The notes under the pieces are model-generated. The model had not been told where the DNA came from and ran no database searches. It worked only from the letters and a program-made list of their open reading frames with translations. From Corynebacterium urealyticum DSM 7109 (GTDB lineage: Bacteria > Actinomycetota > Actinomycetes > Mycobacteriales > Mycobacteriaceae): 64,000 bases of DNA. Shown here one piece after another: positions 53,202 to 61,440 of this stretch; the first letter of the stretch is position 1, and each line of letters begins with the position of its first letter. The DNA is taken from NCBI RefSeq assembly GCF_000069945.1, contig NC_010545.1:186001-250000 (forward strand), written 5' to 3'. The translations under genes and the position numbers were made by a program.

Positions 53202-53690
53202 TTAGGAGTAGTTGGCCTCGTGGGGCGGGTGGCCGCTGGCGATGGACACGCGGTTGAAGGCGTTGATCGTGACGATCGACCACTCGAGGACTGCGAGCTT
53301 CTCCTCATCAAGGGCGTGTTGCGCTCGCTGTTGGACGTCCACCAGCTCTGGGCCACTGATCGCTCCGGTGGTCCCGCGGCCGATGGTTAAGGCTTCGGCG
53401 AGTTCGAGGGCGATGCGCTCTTCCTCCGTGTAGGCCGCGGCGTCCTGCCAGCTGGGCAGCAGGTCGAGCTTGAGCTCGGAGACGCCCGCGCGCCGGGCGG
53501 CGGGGACGTGCACGCTCAGGCAGGCTGGGCAGCCGTTGATCTGGGAGACGCGGACGTTGACCAGCTCGGCGAGTGCGCGGCTGAGGCCAGCGGCGCGTTC
53601 TGCCCGGCGGACGTGGCGGGTCACACCGGTGAGTGCCTTATAGATCTCGGGGTGAGTCTTATCGAGGAATGGGCGTTCGGCGGAGCTCAT
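53202..53690 (-). CDS. carboxymuconolactone decarboxylase/AhpD-like protein
   Basis: The 162-aa protein belongs to the AhpD-like alpha-helical family. The redox motif NGCPACLSVHVPAARRAG contains the C-x2-C pair and the following His of alkylhydroperoxidase-type members. Such proteins act as peroxidase partners or as uncharacterised CMD-domain enzymes. It is not adjacent to ahpC (about 23 kb away). It stands alone between the VanW gene and aceA. Activity is an inference from the conserved Cys pair. Confidence 0.83.
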   Translation of the reverse strand: MSSAERPFLDKTHPEIYKALTGVTRHVRRAERAAGLSRALAELVNVRVSQINGCPACLSVHVPAARRAGVSELKLDLLPSWQDAAAYTEEERIALELAEALTIGRGTTGAISGPELVDVQQRAQHALDEEKLAVLEWSIVTINAFNRVSIASGHPPHEANYS

Positions 53691-53756
53691 CGGTTTTCCT
53701 TCGCGGTGTGGATCGGTGTTTGGGCTTCGTTATGGGGAGGGTAGCGGAAAGCACAA

Positions 53757-53798
53757 AGCCGGGTGGGAAGCCACGGTGATGTGGTTTCCCACCCGGCT
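53757..53798 (-). terminator. aceA terminator
   Basis: AGCCGGGTGGGAA-CCAC pairs with GTGG-TTCCCACCCGGCT around a short loop, with a single mismatch bulge. On the minus strand it lies 70 bp beyond the aceA stop and is followed by TTGTGCTTTCC. Confidence 0.75.
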
Positions 53799-53867
53799 GG
53801 GTGGTGCTAGCGCGCGGCCGTTGTTGTGGTGCGTGGTGGCCGGTGCGCTAGGCGGACAGTTCCGTGA

Positions 53868-55160
53868 TTAGAACTGGCCCTCCTCGGTGGAGCCCTTCAG
53901 GGCGGTGGTGGAGGAGTTCGGGTCGACGGTGGTTGCGATGGCGTCGAAGTAGCCTGCACCGACCTCGCGCTGGTGCCTGACGGCGGTGAAGCCGCGCTCC
54001 TCGGCAGCCTTGAACTCGCGGTTCTGCAGGTCGACGAATGCGGTCATCTGCTCGCGAGCGTAGCCGTAAGCCAGGTCGAACATGGAGTAGTTCAGGGCGT
54101 GGAAGCCAGCCAGGGTGATGAACTGGAACTTGAAGCCCATTGCGCCCAGCTCGTTCTGGAACTTGGCGATCTCGTCTGCCTCGAGGTGTGCGGACCAGTT
54201 GAAGGACGGGGAGCAGTTGTAGGCCAGCAGCTGGTCTGGGTACTCCTCGTGGACCGCCTCGGCGAACTTCTTAGCCAGCTCGAGGTCCGGGGTGCCGGTC
54301 TCCATCCAGATGAGGTCAGCGTACGGAGCGTATGCCTTCGCACGAGCGATGCATGGCTCGATGCCGTTCTGGACGTTGTAGAAGCCCTCAGCGGTACGGC
54401 CGCCGGTCAGGAACGGCTTGTCGCGGTCATCGACGTCGGAGGTCAGCAGGGTTGCAGCCTCGGCGTCGGTACGTGCGACGACCAGGGTCGGGGTGTTAGC
54501 AACGTCAGCTGCCAGACGAGCAGCGTTCAGGGTACGAACGTGCTGCTGGGTCGGGATCAGGACCTTGCCGCCCAGGTGGCCACACTTCTTCTCGGAAGCG
54601 AGCTGGTCCTCCCAGTGGGAGCCAGCGGCGCCAGCCTTGATCATGGCCTTCTGCAGCTCGTAGACGTTCAGAGCGCCACCGAAGCCGGCCTCACCGTCAG
54701 CGACGATCGGGACGAGCCAGTTCTCGACGGAGTCATCGCCCTCGACGCGAGCGATCTCGTCGGCGCGCATCAGAGCGTTGTTGATGCGCTGAACAACGTT
54801 CGGCACGGAGTTAGCCGGGTACAGGGACTGGTCCGGGTAGGTGTGGCCAGAGAGGTTGGCGTCACCTGCGACCTGCCAACCGGAGAGGTAGACAGCCTTC
54901 AGGCCTGCGCGGACCTGCTGGACAGCCTGGTTGCCGGTCAGTGCGCCGAGGGCGTTGATGTAGGAGTCGTCGCCCTTGTTGACGGCCTCCCAGAGGATCT
55001 CAGCGCCGCGGCGTGCGAGGGTGTGCTCCTCGAGGACGTTGCCCTGGAGCTCTGCGACCTGCTCAGCGGTGTAGTCACGCTTGACCTGTGCCCAGCGCGG
55101 GTTCTCGTCCCAGTCCTTCTGGATTTCAGCTGCGGTACGTGGAGTTCCGACAGTCGACAT
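53868..55160 (-). CDS. aceA: isocitrate lyase
   Basis: The 430-aa enzyme splits isocitrate into glyoxylate and succinate, the first step of the glyoxylate shunt. The catalytic signature [13 protein letters not shown] with active-site Cys193 and the [12 protein letters not shown] metal-binding region identify ICL1-type isocitrate lyase. ATG 55160 follows AAGGGAGTG. It diverges from aceB across a 467-bp regulatory region, the arrangement known from C. glutamicum, where the pair is induced on acetate. Confidence 0.97.
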   Translation of the reverse strand: MSTVGTPRTAAEIQKDWDENPRWAQVKRDYTAEQVAELQGNVLEEHTLARRGAEILWEAVNKGDDSYINALGALTGNQAVQQVRAGLKAVYLSGWQVAGDANLSGHTYPDQSLYPANSVPNVVQRINNALMRADEIARVEGDDSVENWLVPIVADGEAGFGGALNVYELQKAMIKAGAAGSHWEDQLASEKKCGHLGGKVLIPTQQHVRTLNAARLAADVANTPTLVVARTDAEAATLLTSDVDDRDKPFLTGGRTAEGFYNVQNGIEPCIARAKAYAPYADLIWMETGTPDLELAKKFAEAVHEEYPDQLLAYNCSPSFNWSAHLEADEIAKFQNELGAMGFKFQFITLAGFHALNYSMFDLAYGYAREQMTAFVDLQNREFKAAEERGFTAVRHQREVGAGYFDAIATTVDPNSSTTALKGSTEEGQF

Positions 55161-55364
55161 GTGATGTCACTCCCTTTGTTGGTGGAGAATTGTGCCTAAC
55201 AGTACGAACCTCTGAGGCCGTACGACGCTCAAGTCGGGCCCGGTGACCCCGGTGTAAAACCCGGTTGGAGGGCTCGACCTTGTGTGTCATGGGCCACTTT
55301 ACCAAAGCATTCCTGCACGTCAACGGGGTGCGAGCGAGTGAATTGTGTGGGGGTAATCGCCCTT

Positions 55365-55381
55365 TTTGCAAAGTTTGCAAA
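55365..55381. promoter_or_regulatory. tandem TTTGCAAA cores, candidate RamB site
   Basis: TTTGCAAA occurs at 55365-55372 and again at 55374-55381, 9 bp apart. This is the core of the operator reported for RamB, the repressor of acetate genes in C. glutamicum, which acts in the aceA/aceB intergenic region there. Confidence 0.55.
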
Positions 55382-55559
55382 GTTCTATCTATTCAGATTT
55401 TTTGAATCGCGGTGTGATTTGTCTCTCGTGCAGGGGTGATGCGGGGCTTTGGCGTGCAACATCCGGGGGTAACTCGGGAAATTGTTCAACGAAAAAATTT
55501 TGCTTTTCTCCAGAGAATGGGGGTAGCTGCCGTGCGCTTGTGGGCCGGTTTGCTTCTTT

Positions 55560-55575
55560 CGTGATCGAGGTCACC
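55560..55575. promoter_or_regulatory. candidate GlxR (CRP-like) site
   Basis: CGTGA-TCGAGG-TCACC matches TGTGA-N6-TCACA at 8 of 10 positions and abuts the -10-like TAATGT at 55576-55581 of aceB. GlxR repression of aceB is known in C. glutamicum. The 467-bp aceA-aceB gap (55161-55627) also holds five G4-5T motifs (55349, 55433, 55465, 55519, 55586), resembling RamA boxes, and no gene. Confidence 0.55.
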
Positions 55576-55627
55576 TAATGTGGGAGGGGTACTACACATG
55601 GGAAACCGCAACACAAAGGAGTCGAAT

Positions 55628-57832
55628 ATGGCCCAGACTCAGCAGACCGAACGCGTCAGCGCTGGTGGCCTCCAGGTCGCCAAGGTTCTCTATGACTTCG
55701 TGAATAACGAGGTTCTTCCGAAGGCTGGTAAGTCCGGCGAGGAAAACCAGAAGAAGTTCTGGGATGGCTTCGGCGAGATCGTCGAGAAGTTCACCCCGCG
55801 TAACAAGGAGCTGCTGGCCAAGCGCGATGAGCTGCAGGCCAAGCTCGACCAGTGGTACACCGACCACAAGGGTGCTCAGGACCCGAAGGAATACGAGGCC
55901 TTCCTCCGTGAGATCGGCTACCTGGTCGACGAGCCGGGCGAGTTCGAGATCGCGACCCAGAACATCGATAGCGAGATCGCAGAGACCGCCGGCCCGCAGC
56001 TGGTCGTCCCGATCCTCAACGCCCGCTTCGCTCTGAATGCGGCGAACGCTCGCTGGGGCTCCCTGTACGACGCCCTCTACGGCACCGACGCCATCTCCGA
56101 GGAGAACGGCCAGGAGAAGGGCAGCAGCTACAACAAGGTCCGCGGTGACAAGGTCATCGAGTGGGGCCGCGAGTTCCTGGACCGCGCAATCCCCCTGGAG
56201 TCCGGCTCTCACAAGGACGTCACCACGTACTCCGTCGCCTCCGGCCAGATCACTGGTGAGATCGACGGCGAGCAGGTCAACCTGCGCAACCCGGAGGTCT
56301 ACGCAGGCTACGCCGGCGAGGAGTCCAACCCGTCCGGCATTCTGGTCCGCAACAACGGCCTGTACTTCGAGATCCAGATCGATCCGGAGTCTCCGATCGG
56401 TAAGACCGACAAGGCTGGCGTGAAGGACATCCTCATGGAGTCCGCCATCACCACCATTATGGACTTCGAGGACTCCGTCGCAGCCGTCGACGCCACCGAC
56501 AAGACTCTGGGCTACCGCAACTGGCTCGGCCTGAACGTCGGCGACCTCTCCGAGGAAGTTGAGAAGAACGGCAAGACCTTCTCCCGTACCCTCAACGAGG
56601 ACCGCTACTACACCGCCAAGGACGGCTCCGAGCTGCGCCTGCAGGGCCGCTCCCTGCTGTTCGTCCGTAACGTCGGTCACCTGATGCAGAACCCGGCGAT
56701 CCTGGATGCCAACGGCGAGGAGATCTTCGAGGGCATCATGGATGCCGTCATCACCTCTGCAGCTGCGATCGAGGGCCTGAACAAGGACAACGCACACCGC
56801 AACTCCCGCACCGGTTCGATCTACATCGTGAAGCCGAAGCAGCACGGCCCGGAGGAGGTTGCCTTCACCAACGAGCTGTTCGGTGCAGTGGAGGATCTGC
56901 TGGGTCTGGAGCGGTTCACTCTGAAGGTCGGCGTGATGGATGAGGAGCGTCGTACCACCGCCAACCTGGATGCCTGCATCGCAGAGGTTAAGGAGCGCCT
57001 GGCGTTCATTAACACCGGCTTCCTGGACCGCACCGGTGATGAGATCCACACCTCCATGCTGGCCGGCCCGATGGTTCGCAAGGCGGACCTGCAGACCGCG
57101 CCGTGGAAGATCGCCTACGAGGACAACAACGTCGACGCCGGCCTGGCACACGGCCTGCCGGGCAAGGCTCAGATCGGTAAGGGCATGTGGGCCAAGACCG
57201 AGCTGATGGCGGACATGCTCGCACAGAAGATCGGTCAGCCAAAGGAGGGCGCATCCACCGCGTGGGTTCCGTCCCCGACCGGTGCGACCCTGCACGCGAC
57301 CCACTACCACGAGGTGGATGTTTTTGAGGTGCAGGACAAGCTGCGCACCGAGGGTCGTCGCGAGACCCTGGGCGACATCCTTACCCTGCCGGTGGCGGAG
57401 TCTGCTGATTGGTCTGCTGAGGAGATCGCCGAGGAGATCGACAATAACTCCCAGTCCATCCTGGGTTATGTGGTCCGCTGGGTGGAGCAGGGTGTTGGTT
57501 GCTCCAAGATCCCGGACATCCACGACATCGACCTGATGGAGGACCGCGCGACCTGCCGCATTAACTCCCAGCACCTGGCCAACTGGCTCAAGCACGGCGT
57601 GGTGACCGAGGAGCAGGTCCTCGACTCCCTGCAGCGTATGGCTGCGAAGGTCGACCAGCAGAACGCTGGGGATGCTGCCTACCGCAACATGGCGCCGGAC
57701 TTTGACGAGTCTGTGGCTTTCCAGGCTGCGAAGGATCTGGTGTTTAAGGGTCTGGAGCAGCCGGCTGGTTATACCGAGCCGATCCTGCATGCACGTCGTT
57801 TGGAGTTCAAGGCTAAAAACGGCATCGCCTAA
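55628..57832 (+). CDS. aceB: malate synthase G, resident copy
   Basis: The 734-aa enzyme condenses glyoxylate and acetyl-CoA to malate. Length and motifs ([29 protein letters not shown], and the C-terminal domain with [13 protein letters not shown]) fit the monomeric isoform G found in corynebacteria. ATG 55628 follows AAAGGAGTCG; the longer frame from 55580 is not supported. It is divergent from aceA. A second, partly identical malate synthase gene begins at 62611; 187 bp of this gene (56819-57005) are identical to the right end of the window. Confidence 0.96.
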   Translation: MAQTQQTERVSAGGLQVAKVLYDFVNNEVLPKAGKSGEENQKKFWDGFGEIVEKFTPRNKELLAKRDELQAKLDQWYTDHKGAQDPKEYEAFLREIGYLVDEPGEFEIATQNIDSEIAETAGPQLVVPILNARFALNAANARWGSLYDALYGTDAISEENGQEKGSSYNKVRGDKVIEWGREFLDRAIPLESGSHKDVTTYSVASGQITGEIDGEQVNLRNPEVYAGYAGEESNPSGILVRNNGLYFEIQIDPESPIGKTDKAGVKDILMESAITTIMDFEDSVAAVDATDKTLGYRNWLGLNVGDLSEEVEKNGKTFSRTLNEDRYYTAKDGSELRLQGRSLLFVRNVGHLMQNPAILDANGEEIFEGIMDAVITSAAAIEGLNKDNAHRNSRTGSIYIVKPKQHGPEEVAFTNELFGAVEDLLGLERFTLKVGVMDEERRTTANLDACIAEVKERLAFINTGFLDRTGDEIHTSMLAGPMVRKADLQTAPWKIAYEDNNVDAGLAHGLPGKAQIGKGMWAKTELMADMLAQKIGQPKEGASTAWVPSPTGATLHATHYHEVDVFEVQDKLRTEGRRETLGDILTLPVAESADWSAEEIAEEIDNNSQSILGYVVRWVEQGVGCSKIPDIHDIDLMEDRATCRINSQHLANWLKHGVVTEEQVLDSLQRMAAKVDQQNAGDAAYRNMAPDFDESVAFQAAKDLVFKGLEQPAGYTEPILHARRLEFKAKNGIA

Positions 57833-57882
57833 TTAGCTACATTTAGGGAGGTGCTCGTTCTCGCACCCCCTGCAAATTAGAT

Positions 57883-57930
57883 CCCGTCTCTGAGGCTGTT
57901 AACGGAGCCTTGGGGCGGGGTTTTCTCTTT
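57883..57930 (+). terminator. aceB terminator
   Basis: CCCGTCTCTGAGGCT pairs with AGCCTTGGGGCGGG (some G-U pairs), followed by GTTTTCTCTTT. A smaller GGTGC/GCACC hairpin precedes it. Confidence 0.65.
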
Positions 57931-57966
57931 GACTGGTGCAGAATAGATGCTGGTTAAGAGCCCGGG

Positions 57967-58620
57967 TTACTTGTTATGAGAGTGGCGACGGGCTTTAGCC
58001 CGATTGCCACAGTCCTTCATCGAGCACCACTGCCTCCGCAGGCCGTTAGAGCGATCCTCGAAGAGAATTCCACAACGCTCGTGGCCGCATATCTTCAATC
58101 GCTGCCGGTCATTAGTTCCGAAAAGTGCAACCGCGTCGGCAGCGACAAAACCTAATGCCTGCTCCAGCTCAAGATTCTTTGCCAGTGTCGTCCCAAGATC
58201 CGACTCTTCACTGTGAAGCAGATGCGGAGAGAAGGACTGAGTATCCAACTGAAGTAAAGGTCGACTAGTGGACCAGTCGTTGAGTACATCGATGGTGGAG
58301 TTTAACTCGAATGGGGAGAGCGTATTCATGCCGAGGTTATGCTCTGCCAAAAGTAGAACTGCCTCGCGAAGCGTCGTAACGCATTCCTGATCAATCGGCA
58401 TTGGAGTTTCCACAAGCTCAGGAAGCTCGCCGGCCCATGACGTCGCCCGGCGAGCTTGGTTAAGCCAGCTGGCGAAGTCAGAACGATCGTGTAGAAGGTC
58501 CACCGTAGGATGCAGCGGATCTTTACGGCGCCGAAGGGTATTCGCAAAGTCAAGAGCAGGCCGCTCGCCATAAAACACAAAGGAAAGCTGGCGAAGCTGG
58601 TTTGTGGATGAAGTATTCAT
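57967..58620 (-). CDS. CGNR zinc-finger (ABATE domain) regulator
   Basis: The 217-aa protein has an N-terminal ABATE-type region beginning FYGERPALDFANTL and a C-terminal CGNR zinc finger: C-x4-C in ICGHERCG, then C-x4-C in WCSMKDCGNR, followed by a basic tail. CGNR proteins are considered DNA-binding regulators, though few have been studied. ATG 58620 is divergent from an MFS gene, with a 23-bp perfect palindrome between them, which suggests local control of that operon. The gene is AT-richer than the surrounding chromosome and is the first gene of the island. Confidence 0.85.
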   Translation of the reverse strand: MNTSSTNQLRQLSFVFYGERPALDFANTLRRRKDPLHPTVDLLHDRSDFASWLNQARRATSWAGELPELVETPMPIDQECVTTLREAVLLLAEHNLGMNTLSPFELNSTIDVLNDWSTSRPLLQLDTQSFSPHLLHSEESDLGTTLAKNLELEQALGFVAADAVALFGTNDRQRLKICGHERCGILFEDRSNGLRRQWCSMKDCGNRAKARRHSHNK

Positions 58621-58637
58621 AAAATCTACAGTACCTC

Positions 58638-58666
58638 TTGAACTAACCCCCTCAGGGGGTTAGTGT
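58638..58666 (+). promoter_or_regulatory. candidate promoter of the island operon
   Basis: TTGAAC (58638-58643) and TAGTGT (58661-58666) are 17 bp apart. The -10 ends 6 nt before ATG 58673, so the mRNA would be leaderless. The 23-bp palindrome lies across the spacer. Confidence 0.5.
58642..58664. promoter_or_regulatory. 23-bp palindromic operator candidate
   Basis: ACTAACCCCCT and AGGGGGTTAGT are perfect inverted repeats around a single C. The site fills the 52-bp gap between the divergent CGNR and MFS genes and overlaps the -35, spacer and -10 of the MFS promoter. The likely ligand is the CGNR protein encoded alongside; this is inferred from position. Confidence 0.65.
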
Positions 58667-58672
58667 TGGGTT

Positions 58673-59851
58673 ATGGCACGTCGCACACTTCCTCTGGCTT
58701 TGTATGCGTTTCCGTTGGTGGCTGGATTCATGCTGCCGAACCTCGTGACCCCGCTGATGGAACTGTGGCGTGCGGATATTGGCTTCTCTGCAGGGACACT
58801 GACGCTCATCTTCATCATGTACCTTGGAGGGCTCGCGCCAGCCTTCTTGTTGGCACCGGGGCTCAGTGATAGTTGGGGAAGAAAACGTACACAGCAAGTG
58901 GCTGTGGTGCTCGGTATTGTTTCGTGTCTCTTTTACGTCTTAGCGGACAGCATTCCAGTACTGCTACTGGCTCGGATCCTTACGGGTTTGTGCTCCGGAA
59001 CTCTCTTGGTGCTAGGGCCATCTGCTGTGCAAGGTATGGCTAGTGAGGATGAATCTTCTAAAGCTACGCTCACGGCCACGTTAGGTATCGCAATAGGGCT
59101 GGCGGGCGGGCCCCTGTTTGCGGGCGTGGTTGCGCAGTTGGCTCCATGGCCGACGAAGACGGTTTTCGTTCTTATGGCTCTCCTTCTCGCAATATCGCTG
59201 GTAGTGATCGGAACAGAACTGGAGACGGAGCGTAAGCCCAGGAGAGACTTGTTGCCCCACAAGGGGCTGGGGAAGAAAGACCAGCGTGTTGTTCTTGCTG
59301 GTCTCGGGGCTTTTGGTCCGGGAATGACGGCTGCTGGAATTGTTTTGGCACTGTCTCCAACACTTCTCAACGGAATTAGTGAAACAAGCGGACCCCTGGG
59401 TGCTGGCCTGATTGCAGGAGGTATGTATGCGGTTAGCCCGATCGCGCAGAGTCTAGTCCGTCGACTCCACAGCCTTGCGCACATCAGATTCTCTATGGTG
59501 CTAATCGCGTTGGCGATGTGCATCTTTGGCGCAGCAATGACGCAACAGAGCTTATGGTTCCTGATTCTAAGCGCGGTACTTATAGGTGCAGGGCAAGGGG
59601 TTAGTAATTTGGGCAGCTTTGGACTGATCCATCAAGAGGTTGACGAAGATTCGGTGCCTGGAGCAACAGCACTTTTGAGTTTGGGTACGTATGCCGCTGC
59701 GAGTGTTGTTCCTCTGGCAGGTGGGTACCTCATCGATCTAACCGGATTGTCGATTGCAAGCCTATGCATGGCGTTAGGAGTGGGTCTAATGGTTGCGGTG
59801 GGGTTTGTGTTTGCCCGGCAGAGCTATATTGACCAAACAAGGAGTGCCTAA
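58673..59851 (+). CDS. MFS transporter of the island
   Basis: The 392-aa major facilitator has about 12 helices and the loop motif APGLSDSWGRKRTQQ between helices 2 and 3. There is no N-terminal extension. The substrate is unknown; its place as first gene of an operon with a monooxygenase, a thioesterase and an acyl-CoA dehydrogenase suggests uptake of the compound these enzymes handle, or efflux of it. Codon use and base composition are AT-richer than in core genes of the window. The next gene starts 1 bp after its stop. Confidence 0.85.
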   Translation: MARRTLPLALYAFPLVAGFMLPNLVTPLMELWRADIGFSAGTLTLIFIMYLGGLAPAFLLAPGLSDSWGRKRTQQVAVVLGIVSCLFYVLADSIPVLLLARILTGLCSGTLLVLGPSAVQGMASEDESSKATLTATLGIAIGLAGGPLFAGVVAQLAPWPTKTVFVLMALLLAISLVVIGTELETERKPRRDLLPHKGLGKKDQRVVLAGLGAFGPGMTAAGIVLALSPTLLNGISETSGPLGAGLIAGGMYAVSPIAQSLVRRLHSLAHIRFSMVLIALAMCIFGAAMTQQSLWFLILSAVLIGAGQGVSNLGSFGLIHQEVDEDSVPGATALLSLGTYAAASVVPLAGGYLIDLTGLSIASLCMALGVGLMVAVGFVFARQSYIDQTRSA

Positions 59852-59852
59852 A

Positions 59853-60848
59853 ATGAAGATTGGAATTGTAGGGGCAGGAATTGCTGGCCTTGCGCTGGCT
59901 AATCTCTTGGATCATGCAAAATACGAGATCCAACTGATTGACAGCGCCGAATCGCTGGAGCCGATTGGCGCTGGTTTCACTTTGCAGCCGAACGGGCTCG
60001 AAGTGTTAAGAAGAATATTTCAGGACGATAATCCCTTCAGGGAAGCAGCGCTGGTAAGCACGTCGACAATCTATGATTCACAAGGCGAGCAATTGCCTAT
60101 CGATATTATGGGCGAGCTCAGCGCTACCAACAAGTCCTACTCTATTCATCGAGGAGATATTCATTCTGCTCTACTGAGGAACCTCGATAGAAAAATCGGT
60201 CTATATACGTCGCGCCGAGTGGAACGCCTCGACGATCGTTCCACCGTTGGCAAAATGAGAGTCCAATATGAGAATGGACAGATAGAAAAGTTTGATCTAA
60301 TAGTTGGGGCAGACGGCATTAAGAGCGTAGTTCGTAGGTTTGTTGAGCCGTCGGGAAGTCTCACTTATGGCAACGGTATTGCAGTGAGGACAATCGTTCC
60401 TAGAACAGAAAATGACCAAAAGTATCAAAATTTCCAAGCCTGGATGGGGAGGGGAAAAGTTGTACTTGCATATCCGGTCAAGAGTGGGACGAAGCTAAAC
60501 CTAGCCTTCTATCTGACGGGCGGAAACACCGCAAGTTCATCTTGGTCGCAGCCAGTTGATTTGAAGTGGCTGGCAAAAGAGTTCCATGGTTGGGATACGC
60601 GATTGCAAGATCTCATTGCTCGTTCAACAGATGCATTCAGTTGGAAACTGGCGGACCTAAAGCCTTTGTCTACCTGGCATAGGGAAGGCTCAGTATTGAT
60701 AGGTGATGCTGCTCATGCCATGCTGCCCTACCTAGGGCAAGGAGCCAACCAGTCTTTGGTTGATGCTATCGAATTGTCGAGGGCTTTGAATCAAGCAAAT
60801 GATCATGTTTCAGCGATAAATTCACTAAAAAAGCTACGAAACGGGTAG
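59853..60848 (+). CDS. FAD-dependent monooxygenase, zero-frame product (C-terminus cut by frameshift)
   Basis: The 331-aa zero-frame product is a class A flavoprotein monooxygenase of the p-hydroxybenzoate hydroxylase fold. FAD motif GIVGAGIAGLALANLL opens the protein, VGADGIKSVVRR is the DG motif, and LIGDAAHAMLPYLGQGANQ is the GD motif near residue 290. ATG 59853 has AAGGAG. The frame ends at TAG 60846-60848, short for the family. A -1 shift at 60827-60833 (A AAA AAG) would add 49 residues and give 376 aa, a normal length. So this is a programmed frameshift, a recent indel or a sequencing error. Likely reaction: hydroxylation of an aromatic or cyclic substrate using NAD(P)H and O2; the substrate is unknown. 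Confidence 0.8.
   Translation: MKIGIVGAGIAGLALANLLDHAKYEIQLIDSAESLEPIGAGFTLQPNGLEVLRRIFQDDNPFREAALVSTSTIYDSQGEQLPIDIMGELSATNKSYSIHRGDIHSALLRNLDRKIGLYTSRRVERLDDRSTVGKMRVQYENGQIEKFDLIVGADGIKSVVRRFVEPSGSLTYGNGIAVRTIVPRTENDQKYQNFQAWMGRGKVVLAYPVKSGTKLNLAFYLTGGNTASSSWSQPVDLKWLAKEFHGWDTRLQDLIARSTDAFSWKLADLKPLSTWHREGSVLIGDAAHAMLPYLGQGANQSLVDAIELSRALNQANDHVSAINSLKKLRNG
60827..60833 (+). other. slippery heptamer A AAA AAG
   Basis: In the zero frame the codons read CTA AAA AAG, so the heptamer A AAA AAG is in the exact register used for -1 frameshifting in dnaX. The zero frame stops 13 nt after it. The -1 frame continues for 49 codons. Confidence 0.7.
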
Positions 60849-60982
60849 AAAACTTTCCGCCGAAAAAAATGCAGCAATTTTCACGTTGTGCGGGCGATCT
60901 GTTTAAGCAAGACTTCGATGGTGATAGGGATCTAAAGGTAGCTAGAGTCAACCAGCTGTTAACTGAGTTGCGTAGCAATTAG
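60833..60982 (+). other. -1 frame extension of the monooxygenase
   Basis: From GCT at 60833 the -1 frame encodes 49 residues beginning ATKRVENFPPKKMQQ and ending LLTELRSN, then TAG at 60980-60982. The sequence is helical and charged, like the C-termini of flavoprotein monooxygenases. It ends 30 bp before the thioesterase start, the spacing expected of the true gene end, whereas the zero-frame stop leaves 164 bp empty. Confidence 0.65.
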
Positions 60983-61012
60983 AAGAGCGATTTATATAGG
61001 AGGTTATACACA

Positions 61013-61435
61013 GTGGGGAAGAAAGGTAAACTTGATGCTTTACTTGAAGCGAGTGTCGAAAACGGGTTCGATTCAAGTTTAAATTTGAATTATGTCTCGG
61101 TTGAGCAAGATGAAGTCCGCGCAGCGATAACTATTGATTCGTCACTATGGCAGCCAGCTGGGATTGTCCACGGGGGAGTTTTCTGCTCCATTGTCGAATC
61201 GGTTGCTTCAGCGGGCGCAACAGCCTGGGTTTTAGAAAATAGTACCGAGCGCGCTTTCGTTGGAATTGCTAATACCACCGACTTTTTCCGAAGCGTACGG
61301 GATGGCGGGTTGACCGCTATTGGTCGCCCGCTACATCAGGGGAGACGGACGCAGGTTTGGTCGGTTGAGGTCTTTGCTAGGGACATATTGGTTGCCCGTG
61401 GGACGCTCCGCGGGCAAAACATTAGAAGAGGGTGA
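61013..61435 (+). CDS. PaaI-type hotdog thioesterase
   Basis: The 140-aa protein has the hotdog fold of PaaI/YdiI thioesterases, which hydrolyse aromatic or medium acyl-CoA esters. The motif PAGIVHGGVFCSIVESVASAG contains the family HGG and the catalytic acidic residue (E of SIVES). The start is GTG 61013 with AGGAGG about 9 nt upstream. It is located between the monooxygenase and an acyl-CoA dehydrogenase, so it probably acts on a CoA ester of the same pathway or removes a dead-end ester. Confidence 0.85.
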   Translation: MGKKGKLDALLEASVENGFDSSLNLNYVSVEQDEVRAAITIDSSLWQPAGIVHGGVFCSIVESVASAGATAWVLENSTERAFVGIANTTDFFRSVRDGGLTAIGRPLHQGRRTQVWSVEVFARDILVARGTLRGQNIRRG

Positions 61436-61440
61436 AATAG

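Noticed and set aside
57833..57966. Attachment site or integrase at the left island border
   Set aside because: Only the aceB terminator is seen here; no tRNA end, integrase or short direct repeat matching the right border was found apart from the malate synthase genes.
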